Shown here: positions 31,841 to 43,096 of the stretch, in pieces
How positions within the stretch are numbered: position 1 is the first letter of the stretch
Layout: each line of letters starts with the position of its first letter
Assembly (NCBI GenBank): GCA_039707655.1
Contig: CM077674.1
Span: 234,771,904 to 234,835,903, forward strand
DNA length: 64,000 nucleotides
From: Elymus sibiricus
Lineage: Eukaryota > Streptophyta > Magnoliopsida > Poales > Poaceae
Reading direction: 5' to 3'
Notes under the pieces: model-generated
Told to the model about the DNA's origin: nothing
The model's input: the letters and a program-made list of their open reading frames with translations, nothing else
Database searches by the model: none
Program-made: the position numbers and the translations under genes

Positions 31841-32817
31841 TGATGTAGGGTGGAACCCTAATGGGGTGATCTTTTCACACTTGGAGGGGAAAAGGGCAAA
31901 TTGAGAGAAGAACACAAAGCAAACACTCAATTGACACAAGTCCAATCACACATGTGCTAAATCCACATACACAAAGAGGGATACAAAGGACCAAGTCCAA
32001 CACTAGAAGGTAAAGAGGGTAACTAGTTCATCCCAATCCTTGGAGGAGAGAGGTCTTGAATCCTAGGAGGATCTTCCCACAAGGGGGTCTTGAATCCAGT
32101 TGGGGGATATTCTCACATGCTCACATGAAGGTCTTGATCTCCATGGGAGAGGTAGGTGGATGAGCAAAACTCAATCTCTAATGAGCTATCACTTTGCTAA
32201 CCCTAGCTAGGAGGAGGAGGTAGTCTATTTATAGTGCTAGTACAAGTTGGGGCAAGATGAAGGGGTACATGGCTCTCTCAGCCGGTTAGGCATGCGCAGG
32301 TGCCGGATGTTCGGGCGTCGGGTCGGATGTCCGGCGGTTCGAGGGGGTGCCGGATGTCTGGGGATTCGGGCCGGATGTCCGGCCTGGCGTCTGTCCAGGT
32401 TCTGTGGCCTCAGTCCGGATTTCCGGGTAGGGGCCGGATGTCCGGGGATTGTAGCTATTCGTCTACTGAACTGTTGTTGTGGCTGTTGTTTCCAGGCGCC
32501 GGATGTCCGGGCCCTGGGCCAGATGTCCGGCCACTGTAGCATTTCAGTGGTCTTCTTCTCCGTGCTTCCTCGTCCGTGAACTTGTAGACTTGTCTGTTAT
32601 CTCGAGCATCTCTGAGAGGGTCTTCTTGATACCTAAGCACACATAGCATTCCGGATTGAGGTAGTAGCCATGTCTCACGTGGGTCATACGGAATGTCATT
32701 AAGGAGAAATGTCACCTCGGTCTCGATAGCTCTTGCACATGCTCATGTCATCGATCCACTAGGCACTTGGGAGACGAAGGTAGGTCCATGGGGATGACCG
32801 TAGGATGCTCCGCATCA
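31841..32817 (-). mobile_element. E3 3' LTR (977 bp)
   Basis: On the minus strand it begins TGATGCGGAGC and ends CCTACATCA. A polypurine tract CCCAAGGGGGGAGA abuts it at 32831-32818 and the E3 integrase reading frame ends directly before that tract. A minus-strand TATAAATAG lies at 32233-32225. The flanking base string GTGCC (31836-31840) is the candidate target duplication, but its partner is outside the window. Confidence 0.85.
32302..32532. repeat. Palindromic minisatellite in E3 LTR (CCGGATGTCCGG)
   Basis: About eight variants of CCGGATGTCCGG (for example CCGGATGTTCGG, CCGGATGTCTGG, CCGGATTTCCGG, CCAGATGTCCGG) are spread irregularly over 230 bp, just upstream of the minus-strand TATA box. 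The 12-mer is close to self-complementary. Confidence 0.85.
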
Positions 32818-33205
32818 TCTCCCCCCTTGGGAAAGATCCGTCCTCGGATAGAAATCCACATCACCATGGAAGGGAGATAGGTCTTTGACGTTGAAGATGT
32901 CGCTCATGTTGTCTTGTCATGCGGGATGTCGATCTTGTAGGAATTGTTGTTGTAGCGCGCTAGCACCTTGAAGGGTCCATCGGCTCGAGGTAGGAGTTTG
33001 GACTTGCGCTCGTTGGGGAAGAGGTCTTTGCGTAGGTGTAGCCACACAAGATCTTCGGGGTTGAACACCATGGGGTGTTTGTTGAAGTTGAGCTTGGTCG
33101 CGAGGTGTTGTACTTGGCGCTCGATCGTGTGACGTGTATCTTCATGCACCTTCTTGAGGTATGTTGCTCGTGCACTTGCGTCCATGTTGATGCGCTCTTG
33201 TAGAG
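32818..33205 (-). pseudogene. E3 integrase C-terminal part (separated by E2)
   Basis: The minus-strand frame reads PEDLVWLHLRKDLFPNERKS, then LLPRADGPFKVL, a pattern at the C-terminal end of gypsy integrases. It aligns in frame with the E3 integrase interrupted at 52265 once one copy of the TAGAG target duplication is discounted. A frameshift near 32912 precedes the last conserved block (SDIFNVKDLSPFHG). Inactive. Confidence 0.85.
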
Positions 33206-33925
33206 TGCTACTTGTGAACTGCGTTGGGATTTCCCCGAAGAGGAGAGGATGATGCAGTACAGTAGAGATAAGTATTTTCCTTAGTTAAGAACCAAGGTTA
33301 TCAATCCAGTAGGAGAACCGCACAGAACCTCGTTAGCAGCACCTACACACACAAAAGCAAACACTTGCACCCAACACAAATAAGAGGGTTGTCAATCCTC
33401 TTAGCGGTTACTTGCAAGGATTAATTCTGATAGTGATAGATAGAAAAGTAAATTGCAAAATAAAATAAAAGTAAATAAATTGCAGCAAGGTATTTTTGGA
33501 TTTTAATATATGATAAAAGTAGACCCGGGGGCCATAGTTTTCACTAGAGGCTTCTCTCTCGAACACATAGCATACGGTGGGTAAACAAATTACTGTTGGG
33601 CAATTGATAGAAAAGCGTATAGTTATGACGGATTCATGGCAATGATCATGTACATAGGCATCATGTCCGAGACAAGTAGACCAACTCATGCCTGCATCTA
33701 CTACTATTACTCCACCCATCGACCGCTATCCAGCATGCATCTAGGGTATTAAGTATAAAACAGAGTAACGCCTTAAGCAAGATGACATGATGTAGACAAA
33801 GAAAACTCAAGCAACATGAGTAAACCCCATCTTTTTATCCTTAAAGGCAACAATACAAATACGTGTCTTGTCCCTTCCTGTCACTGGGATATAGAACACC
33901 GCAAGATTGAACCCATCACAAAGCA

Positions 33926-36900
33926 TGTGGCACCCCGGCTCAGAGGACCGGTTTACCCAGTGTTTCCAACCCAGAGATCATGTCTTCTGGAAACACCCAA
34001 CAACTTGGAACAGAACTGAACTGATCTTTATTGCTATATCTTGAGTACAAGCTCATAATTTACATAGATAGCGAGGCCAGAAGCACACAGGTGCTATGAC
34101 AATATCTACATTATTTATGGAACATAGCAGGGCCTCGATACTACTAGGTGACTCTACGGCGTAGCGGAACATCACGTGGGAACTCCATCCCAAGGAACAC
34201 TGCTGGGACACGGCCTAGTTAGCGTAGCACGAACCATCAGGACCTCCGTCCTCGGCTTCTCCTGCATCTGGCATGATACGCCAGGTGAGTACTTGGAATG
34301 TACTCGCAAGCTCACAGCAACCATAACAATGCAGCAAACAACAACATGGCAATTAACATGTTAAGTGCTTAAGTTGCTTACTTACTGTTACCAAATACCA
34401 ACTTACTCACTTCTGGGTTGTCCCACAACCCTCAAGATACTCATGATCCATTGAGTACTTCCGAACATAAGACAAGTTCTTCCATCATTATCATCATTAT
34501 TACGGTTGACCACTCAGTGTGACCTAGTGCGGACTGTCCAATACCGTGGACGCGGCTATTCGAATAGATTCTTACACTCTGCAGAGGTTGCGCACTTTAC
34601 CCACACCATGGAGCTCCTTGTCCCATACCTCGGTACACTTCCCTCTTGGGTGGACCGGTGCTGCTCCAACGAAACCTGCCTAACCCGTGACTCTTCCATC
34701 GTACCACCGACAATCATACCCTCCCAGGGTCATGTCCTGGGTGGCCCCTGTGTCACCCCGTGACACCTGCCACCGTCGTGGCCAACTAAACTGTCCCAAA
34801 CGGGGACGCCGGCAAAAACTCAACTGGGCTCACAGGATTATCGTCGTCTACCTGATCAGGGCAGCACGCACGCATAACCCTCCCTCTTTTGGTGGTACCG
34901 ACAAAAGAGCACGCAGTCAGACCAAGTCAAGGCCGTCCCATACCGGCAGATGTGGCTGCACGGATAAGTCTGGGTCGGTGGCACTTGATCAACCAATTAG
35001 GTTTAGTTTTGACAAGTACTTAGCAAGCATGGTTATTTATCATGAATAACTTAACATGGCAGTAGCTATGCATCAAAGTAATTTACTATGAATTATCACA
35101 TATTAACATAATGCAAATAATTCAATTAAATAACCAACACTATTGAAATGCTCCATGCAATGGATGATGTGGCTTGCCTTGCTCTGTTGAGTTGTCCACA
35201 AACTCCTGGGCTTCAAAACCAAAAGGATTTTCCTCTGAAAATATTTTAAAAAGGCAAAGGAAAATGTCACATAACACATTTCTGTGCACCATAAATTCTG
35301 TGAGCATGATAAAAATACCAAAATTTACCAAAAAATAGAGGGGCTCAAGACAAACCCAATGCAAAAAGAATCAATTGATTTGGACTTATGGATAAAAAGT
35401 TATGAGGGGTCAAAGTTACTGGTCAAATCTGAAATAAAAAAGGAAAAATAGAAAAACTACAGGGGGCCACGTCGAAGGCGTAAAGTGGAGGGGCGCCTCC
35501 ACTTACCGCTTCAGCACGCGCGGGTGAGCCGCTGACGTGCGGGCCCCGCTGTCAGATTTAAAAGGGGAGAGAGAGGGAACAGAGCACCGCGGAGCTCCGG
35601 CGATGGTCGCCGGCGATGCAGACGGCGGCGAGGTCCGGCGACTACAGGGATAGAGCGAGCTCACGGGGACGAACACGTACGTACCCGTGGATTGGCGAGA
35701 GATGGCCGGACGACGTCGTCCCCTTCCTCTCCGGCGGCGGTGTTTTTCGGGTGTCGCCAGAGACGGCGATTCCGGCAAGGTTTCGGCCAGGGAAGAGCTC
35801 GGGCGGGGTCAGGAGAGCTAGCTGAGCTTGTTGGCAGAGTCAGTCGAGGCTGGGGTGGAGTGAAACGGCAAGGTGGCAGAGCTCGGGTGGCGGCGGATCG
35901 CCGGTGAGATGGGAGGCCAGAGGGCCTCTCGGCCTTGGCTCGTTGCTTGGGAGCTCGATTGGGAGCGGGTGGAGTGCGATGAGGAGCTAGGAGGGATGGG
36001 CTCGGCCTTTTATAGGCGGAGGTGAGGCTTCTAGAGCGGGCGGAGCTCGGGCCACGTCGCCGGCGCAAGGACGCCGTGCTGGCTGGCTTGGCGCGGGCGA
36101 CGGGATAGGAGAGGGCAGGAGGAGTAAATGCGGCAGTGGCGGCTTGCGGAGGAAGACGACGGCCAGCAGGGCCACAGTGCCCGCACGGGTGCCACAGTGG
36201 CCGTGTGCGGTGGCGGCCGCCGGGAGCGATTCCGGCTAGCAGAGGGTTCGGGAGTAGGGTATGTGGATGGCAGCGGCAACGTCGGCACTACCAGACACAG
36301 TACGGCAACGCGGGACAGCCGGAGTCATCCCATCAGACGCGGGCGAGGTGTAGAGCTCGCGCACTAGCATGCCAGTGCCGTGCTCACCATGGTGGCTAGT
36401 ACCTGGAAGCCACGCAAGTCTGGCGCACCGTGTCCAGCACGTTCTCCCTTGATCACTTAGTCCCCCTGTGCCCTTGGTTTGGCCAGATACACTCTGATTC
36501 GAAAGGTAGCTTCAACTACAGTTTCTGATAGAAACTTTGGGAGAGCTCTAGAGGAGAGATGAGCTGGAGATGAAGCCAGTAGAGATGTCTGGGTTGATCT
36601 ACTTTGGAAGGACTACAAACTGGCCAAATTTGAGAGATTTTCATCGAGATTTGAATGTGGTTCATGTACAACTGCTGTTACTGGTCCAGAAGCAAGATGA
36701 GCTTGTAGCACTCATATGGTTGATCTCCTGGAGCTGGAATTTGGTGTGTGAGGGTTATTTGGTGGATAGAAGATGTCATAAAAATTTCAGCTCAATTGAA
36801 TACCTCTAGCTGGTACTACCTTCACAGAGGTTTGAATTGAGCAGAAACTTGTCAGAATATTGCTGCTGAAAATTTGTACTGGACCAGATGATATTTTCGG

Positions 36901-37389
36901 ATATTGTGGCAAGATAGGTTCCTTAGTATCTCAAGGAATTATTTCAGAGTTTTTTGAGTTGGGAAAATATGAGTTGCTTCACAAATGGCCAGTGCTGTCC
37001 AGAAGGTAAATGGAATTTTCTGGACAAAATTTTATACTGGACCATGAAATGTTTTTGAAGATTGTGGGAGTAGATGATGACAAGAAGATGTGGTATTAAT
37101 TTGGGATTTTTCTGATCATCAGAACTATAGGTTGCTTCATAACCCATAGTGATGACAGATTTTCCCAAAGGAAGAAAATGAATTATTGGGAAAGGTTGAG
37201 AATTGAAATTTGATCCAGTAGGTGTGTGGCAAGCTTTTGGCAAGATGTTGAGGTCTTTGGATCACTCAGAGAGATTCAGAAGTTTCCTAAGTCCAAAGTC
37301 AACTGAAAAGGATTCAAAAACCATCCAAACTGCAAATAAAGCCAGAAAGATTTTGGAAAGAAAAAGTTGCCAAAAACCAGGGTGTCACA
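33926..37389 (-). repeat. E1 3' LTR (3464 bp)
   Basis: Ends are TGTGGCACCCCGG on the left and GGGTGTCACA on the right. It is longer than its partner because the 5' LTR lacks about 532 bp (corresponding to 36702-37233) and about 47 bp (around 36219-36267). A minus-strand TATAAAA is at 36014-36008. Confidence 0.92.
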
Positions 37390-37815
37390 AACCTACCCCC
37401 CTTAGAATGAATCTCGCCCTTGTGATTCGGTTGCTCAGGGAACAAGTGTAGATATGCTGATCTCAGAAAATCCTCTCTTTCCCAAGTAGCTTCCTCCTCA
37501 GTGTGATGCTCCCACATTACTTTGTAAAATTTGATTACTTTACTCCTGGTAGTTCTTTCCATCTCATCCAATATTCTGACAGGTTTTTCCTCGTAGTTCA
37601 AGTCTCTGGTCAACTCTAGCTCACTCATATCTGCCTGTTTGATTGGGGGTGCAATGCACTTTCTTAGCTGTGATATGTGGAAGACATCGTGAACATCAGA
37701 CAATTCCGGTGGTAATTCTAGCTGATATGCCACTCTGCCTCTTCTAGCAATTACTGGAAAGGGACCGATATATCTTGGTGCAAGCTTTCCTCGGGTGTGA
37801 AACCTCTTTTATTCC
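37314..37815 (-). pseudogene. E1 integrase C-terminus and chromodomain
   Basis: After a frameshift near 37810 the frame carries VFHISQLRKCI, typical after gypsy integrase, then a chromodomain core VMWEHHTEEEATWEREDFL. Chromodomains of this type steer integration to heterochromatin. The frame runs into the LTR before stopping. Confidence 0.85.
37390..37404 (-). promoter_or_regulatory. E1 polypurine tract
   Basis: Minus-strand AAGGGGGGTAGGTT lies immediately before the 3' LTR, the usual primer for plus-strand synthesis. Confidence 0.8.
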
Positions 37816-39009
37816 TTTCATGGGGGTAACTCGGAGATAAGCATATTCTCCGGGCTCAAAAGTTACTTCCCGATGCTTCGGGTCATAATAACTCTTTTGA
37901 CGGGACTTGGCTGCTCGAAGACGTTTCTGAATATCCTTGACTTGTTTCTCAGCCTCGAGCATCAAATCTGTACCGAAGATACGGCTATCTCCTGTCTGAG
38001 ACCAATTTAAAGGAGTGTGACACTTTCGTCCATACAGAGCTTCAAATGGTGACATCTTGAGACTCGACTGATAACTGTTATTGTAGGAGAATTCTGCATA
38101 GGGTAGACTATCCTCCCATTTGGGTCCATAGGTGGGAGCACAAGACCAAAGCATGTCTTCCAATATCTGGTTCACACGTTTGGTCTGTCCATCTGTCTGT
38201 GGATGATAGGCCGTACTATGCTTTAGCACGGTTCCCAGGGCTTGGTGTAATCGTAGCCAGAATGCTGAAGTGAACAAGGAGCCTCTATCCGATGTGATAG
38301 ACTTGGGTACTCCGTGAAGGCTGACTATCCGGGACATGTAGAGCTGTGCAAGCTGATTAGCTTTGAAAGTGGTCTTTACCGGAATAAAGTGAGCCACTTT
38401 CGTAAGTATATCCACGATGACCCAGATAGCATCATGGCTTCGTGTCGACTTGGGTAGTCCAACAATGAAGTCCATGCATATGTCATCCCATTTCCACTGG
38501 GGAACTAGTAAAGGTTGCAGTAGTCTAGCGGGTTTCTGGTGTTCAGCCTTGACTCTGTTGCAGATGTCACAACATGCGACATAGTATGCAATGTCCCTTC
38601 GCATTCCTGGCCACCAAAAGGTTTCTCGCAAGTCCTGGTACATTTTTGTTCCTCCGGGATGGATAGAGTAGGCGGATTCATGTGCCTCTCTAAGTATTTG
38701 CTGTCTCAAATTTTCTTGATCAGGCACGCATATTCGGTCTTCAAACCATAAGGTGCCTTGATCATCAATATGGAAGGACTTAGCCTTTCCTTGAGGAATA
38801 TGCTCCTTGATCTCTTGTATACCTTTATCTAATTTCTGAGCTGCCTTAATTTCTTCCATAAGTGTTGGAATGATTTCCATGGTATCCGGGCTAGTTGGGC
38901 TGCATAGCACCATATTCAACTTGGCAAACTCTTCTTGTAGCCTCGGATGGATTCCCTCCATTATCGCATTTATGGTACCTTGTTTTCTGCTAAGAGCATC
39001 GGCGACCAC
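37744..39009 (-). pseudogene. E1 integrase region
   Basis: The frame begins VADALSRK (end of RNase H), then a zinc-binding region (HPGGTKMYQDLRETFWWPGM, CCDIC) and the integrase core ([33 protein letters not shown]). At the position 36 residues after the second catalytic Asp, where the family has Glu, this copy has Lys. It is separated from the reverse transcriptase frame by a single-base frameshift near 39023. It cannot integrate on its own. Confidence 0.92.
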
Positions 39010-40109
39010 ATTGGTTTTCCCGGATGGTAATTGATTCCAATGTCATAGTCCTTGACCAGTTCAAGCCATCTTCTCTGTCTGAGATTAAGATCAGGTTGGG
39101 TGAAAATATACTTGAGACTCTTATGGTCTGTGTATATTTCACATCGCTGCCCAATGAGATGATGCCTCCAAATCTTCAATGCATGAACCACGGCTGCCAA
39201 TTCCAAATCATGAGTGGGATAGTTCTCTTCATGGGGTCGTAGCTGTCTGGATGCATATGCTACAACCTTTCCTTCTTGCATTAGAACGCAGCCGATTCCA
39301 CGCCTGGAAGCATCGCAATATATATCGAAGCTCTTGTGGATGTCAGGAAGAACTAAGACAGGGGCTGTAGTTAGCCTTGTCTTTAATTCCATGAAACTGC
39401 TATCACATTCTTCCGTCCAGGCAAATTTGTGGTTCTTTTTCAACAGTTCTGTTAATGGCTTGGCTATTTTTGAGAAACCTTCAATGAAGCGACGGTAGTA
39501 GCCTGCCAATCCCAGAAAACTGCGGACTTCAATGACTGTGGCTGGTGTCTTCCAGTTTAATACAGCAGTCACTTTGCTGGGGTCGACGGCTACACCCTGT
39601 TCTGATAGAACATGTCCCAGAAAGCCCACCTCTCTTAGCCAAAATTCACATTTACTGAATTTGGTATACAAGCGATGGGACCTTAGTCTTTCCAGGACAG
39701 TACGGAGGTGTTGCGTGTGCTCTTCTTCATCCTTCAAATAGATGAGAATGTCATCGATGAAGACTACCACAAATTTGTCCAAGAAGTCCATGAAGACCTT
39801 ATTCATCATGCTCATGAAATAGGCTGGAGCATTTGTCAGCCCAAATGACATGACTGTAAATTCATACAGACCATATCTAGTAGTGAAGGCCGTCTTGGGG
39901 ATATCCTCCTTCCTGATTTTTAACTGATGATACCCCGTTCGGAGATCAATCTTAGAGAATACCCGGGCCCCGTTCAACTGGTCGAACAAATCATCAATGC
40001 GGGGGAGCGGATAATTATTTTTGATGGTGACCTCATTCAACTGGCGGTAGTCCACGCACATACGTAAGCTGCCATCCTTCTTTGTAACAAACAGCACAGG
40101 TGATCCTCA
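38970..40109 (-). pseudogene. E1 reverse transcriptase and RNase H region
   Basis: The reverse transcriptase motifs are intact: [35 protein letters not shown] and the catalytic FIDD. RNase H follows ([35 protein letters not shown]). It is separated from gag-protease by an in-frame TGA at 40109-40107, where the family normally has Trp. Confidence 0.92.
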
Positions 40110-41858
40110 TGGCGAAGTGCTTGGACGAATGTACCCTTTTTGCAATAATTCATCCAACTGTTTCTTTAGTTCCACCAGCTCTGGGGAAGGCATGCGGTAG
40201 TACTTCTTATAGATTGGAGCGGTTCCGGGAACAACATCAATAGCGAATTCCAGTTCCCGATCAGGTGGCATTCCTGGTAATTCGTCCGGAAATACGTCCG
40301 GAAATTCACTGACTACTGGAATCAGATTTATGTTTGTAGCAGTGGCTTTGAATGCCATTCCTTTCTTTGACATCATTCTGCTAGCAGTGAATTGCACTGT
40401 TTGGCCTGCCGGGTTGACCAGTGTCACCGTCCTGGTGGCACAGTTGATACACACCTGATGTGGTACCAACCAATCCATTCCTAATATTATATCCAGTCCA
40501 GGGGATTCAATGGCAACAAGAGTAGCTGGAAACTTGACGCCATGTATCGAAATTTCCAGATCCTTGTATATCACATTTGTTCTGAGCATGGAACGAGGGG
40601 ATTGCACCACCATGATTTTATCCAAAAGAGAAGAAGGAAGTTTGTGCAAGGTGGCAAAACTCCGCGAAATAAATGAATGAGAAGCCCCAGAATCAAATAA
40701 AATTATTGCAAGTATGTCGTTAATAGAAAACATACCAAGGACCACATCTGGTGCTTCGCGGGCTTCCTTAGCGGAGATATGATGGACTTGGCCACGATAG
40801 AAGTTCGGATTGGGGTGGCGTCCAACATTGTTAACTTGTGGCTTGTAGTCGGATGATGGCTTCCCATTTCTTGCGGGGCACTGCTTGGAGTAATGCCCGC
40901 TCTGGCCACAAGTAAAGCATGTGTTGTTGCGGCGGCAGTCCTCCAGCACTGGCTGTTTACCAAAGGTCTTGTCCTGGCCAACGGGCTTATTGTTGTTGTT
41001 GCCATTATTCCAGGCAGGCTTGTACTCAGATGAACCTGGCTGCCAGATGCGTGGCTTCTGCGCAAACTGCTCACGGTTGTCCTTCTTAGGTTCAAAGTTC
41101 CGCTTGCGATCATCATATCCTGACTTATGCTCCCATTCAGCTATGAAAGCCTTGTTCACCAAAGTCTGGAAGTCAGGAAAGTCAAGCATACAAAGCTGAC
41201 AGCGGAGGGTATGATTGAGTCCTCCTAGGAATCGATCAATCTTTCTTTCTTCTATGGACACGTCATGGGTAGAGTACCGTGCCAGATTATTAAACTTGTT
41301 CAGATACTCTCCCACTGACATGTTACCTTGAGTAAGAGAAAGAAATTCCCTTTGCTTCACTTTCATTATGCCGGTAGGAATATGATACTTGCGGAATACC
41401 TCTTTGAACTTTTCCCAAGAAATATCTTCCCCAGGGGACCACATTATTTGTGTATTGTCCCACCATATAGCTGCTGGTCCTTCCAAGTAGTGAGTAACAA
41501 AAGGAACCTTATCTGACTCATCACAGCGGGCTATGTCCAATTTCTTTTCCATGGTCCTCAGCCAGTCCTCAGCTTCCATAGGATCCACAGCTTGACCTAA
41601 ACTGGGCGGCTTGGTTCGCTGAAAATCAGACAATTTAGAGTGTGTCCCATTGTTATTATTCTGACCCACCAAAGTCTGCATACTTTTCAGAAATTCCATA
41701 AGATCTTGATTTCTTTTCTCTTCAAACATTCTCATGATCTGATCAGTGGTTGGTGACTGTGGTGGCGGAGGGGGCAAATCTTCTGGTGACTGTCCTGCTT
41801 GTCTGACGGATCGACGAACGGGAGTTCTATCGCCGCCTTGATTACTACACCTCTTCAT
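40107..41858 (-). CDS. E1 gag and protease polyprotein part
   Basis: The start is taken at ATG 41858 (MKRCSNQGG), because upstream codons of the same frame read as hydrophobic junk from the leader. The frame has a gag domain (EAEDWLRTMEKKLDIA, VPFVTHYLEG, AAIWWDN), a CCHC zinc knuckle (CFTCGQSGHYSKQC, near 40925-40884) and an aspartic protease with DSGASHSFI near 40710-40675. It stays open for 583 codons to the TGA at 40107. Gag forms the particle and packages RNA; the protease processes the polyprotein. Confidence 0.9.
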   Translation of the reverse strand: MKRCSNQGGDRTPVRRSVRQAGQSPEDLPPPPPQSPTTDQIMRMFEEKRNQDLMEFLKSMQTLVGQNNNNGTHSKLSDFQRTKPPSLGQAVDPMEAEDWLRTMEKKLDIARCDESDKVPFVTHYLEGPAAIWWDNTQIMWSPGEDISWEKFKEVFRKYHIPTGIMKVKQREFLSLTQGNMSVGEYLNKFNNLARYSTHDVSIEERKIDRFLGGLNHTLRCQLCMLDFPDFQTLVNKAFIAEWEHKSGYDDRKRNFEPKKDNREQFAQKPRIWQPGSSEYKPAWNNGNNNNKPVGQDKTFGKQPVLEDCRRNNTCFTCGQSGHYSKQCPARNGKPSSDYKPQVNNVGRHPNPNFYRGQVHHISAKEAREAPDVVLGMFSINDILAIILFDSGASHSFISRSFATLHKLPSSLLDKIMVVQSPRSMLRTNVIYKDLEISIHGVKFPATLVAIESPGLDIILGMDWLVPHQVCINCATRTVTLVNPAGQTVQFTASRMMSKKGMAFKATATNINLIPVVSEFPDVFPDELPGMPPDRELEFAIDVVPGTAPIYKKYYRMPSPELVELKKQLDELLQKGYIRPSTSP

Positions 41859-42103
41859 CCTAAATTTGTTCCCATTGCAAAATACCGAATCGATGAGCAA
41901 CATCCATAAGGGAAAGCATGATAGTATGACACCAGAAAAATAAACCAAATAAAAAAAGATAAGGAGAACAACATAATTATACAAGGCAACCCAACATCAT
42001 ACATGACAAGCTAGTAGAGGGATTATCATGACTGGACTGCTCATACGGTAGTTGACATATGCAGAGATGCTATGATGCATGCACTGAAACTCAAGCCTCC
42101 ACT

Positions 42104-42931
42104 CTAGTAGCGCGGGTGGCACAAACACTGGCAAACTGAAGACTCCTCGTCATCTGATCCTGTCTCGGAATCGGAGCTGATGATGTGAATCTCAGTCTCC
42201 GGATCAAAGGTAACACGGCGATGCCGACGAGAAGGTTCTCCCTCTGAAGGAGAAGAAGCACGATGCCGTAGCATCGGAGTAGCTGGAGTAGCTAGGAGTG
42301 AGGCCCATTCTGCCGGGGTCTCACGTCGGTTACCAGACGAAAAGCCTGGCGGTCCGAACGAGCTAGAAGGAGTCTCAGAAGGTGGAACGGGTGAAGTATA
42401 CACAGGTGAAAACGGAGGTGGAGGAGGAGACTGTGCTGCCGCAACAGTTGCAAGTGCCTCTCGGGCATGAGTCAGCTCCTTGGCTAGTGAAGTGATCATA
42501 CGATAACTGGCGTTTAGATAACGAGATAAAACACCAGTAGCACGATCACTCGCCGGGTCAACAGGTGCGAAAAGGACTCGCCCTGTTGCAGGCGACAGGG
42601 TGGGGTAGTGAAAGAAACCCGGATGAGTCTGCATCTCGACCTCGTGGAAGCGCAAGTCGGTGAGAGCCTCCATCGCAGCAAACTGGATCGCCAGCTCCGG
42701 AGTAGAAGCAGTTCCGCCCTTGGCGGAGCGAGAGTAGCTGCCAATGTCCGAACTCGCAGTAAGAAAGGCCTCCGCGTGATACTCGTACACTGAACCAGCA
42801 AGCTTCTCTCGGAACACCTGGTACACTGGGTCTTCGCCGTTGGGATACAGCCGAAGCCAGACACTACGAAGCAGTACTGGAAAAGTGAACGGTGCCGGCT
42901 CATGATTGTAGTGGTACGGAACTAGTGCCAT
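42104..42931 (-). CDS. E1 accessory ORF between primer-binding site and gag (275 aa, unknown)
   Basis: An intact frame with an ATG at 42931 and TAG at 42106-42104. It is sense to gag, 245 bp upstream of it and in a different frame. Residues about 33-96 (DPVYQVFREKLAG, YHAEAFL, STPELAIQFAAMEALTDLR) have the spacing of a double-stranded RNA-binding motif: a PxYxV-like start, beta strands, and an Ala-rich second helix. Residues about 165-200 are Pro/Ser-rich. The tail IHIISSDSETGSDDEE (248-263) looks like a SUMO-interacting motif, followed by CQCLCH. These are pattern-level resemblances only; the function is unknown. It survives intact although pol is broken. Confidence 0.75.
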   Translation of the reverse strand: MALVPYHYNHEPAPFTFPVLLRSVWLRLYPNGEDPVYQVFREKLAGSVYEYHAEAFLTASSDIGSYSRSAKGGTASTPELAIQFAAMEALTDLRFHEVEMQTHPGFFHYPTLSPATGRVLFAPVDPASDRATGVLSRYLNASYRMITSLAKELTHAREALATVAAAQSPPPPPFSPVYTSPVPPSETPSSSFGPPGFSSGNRRETPAEWASLLATPATPMLRHRASSPSEGEPSRRHRRVTFDPETEIHIISSDSETGSDDEESSVCQCLCHPRY

Positions 42932-43079
42932 CTACACTCACAAGGCCAACGGTTAGCACAACAATAAGCTATATGCATGCCATGCAGCAATCAGATGCAA
43001 CAAGCCAAAGACATCCCAAGACTCTAAGCTAATTGTGGTTCTAGCGCAGGGTTAACTAGGGTGTCCTACAGTCAGCGCA

Positions 43080-43091
43080 GCTCTGATACCA
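43080..43091 (-). promoter_or_regulatory. E1 primer-binding site (initiator tRNA-Met type)
   Basis: Minus-strand TGGTATCAGAGC lies 5 bp inside the 5' LTR end. It is complementary to the 3' end of plant initiator tRNA-Met, the usual primer for chromoviruses and copia elements. Confidence 0.88.
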
Positions 43092-43096
43092 AGCGT

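Noticed and set aside
40910..41199. Plus-strand frame opposite E1 gag
   Set aside because: Shadow of the gag zinc-knuckle region. No domain was found.
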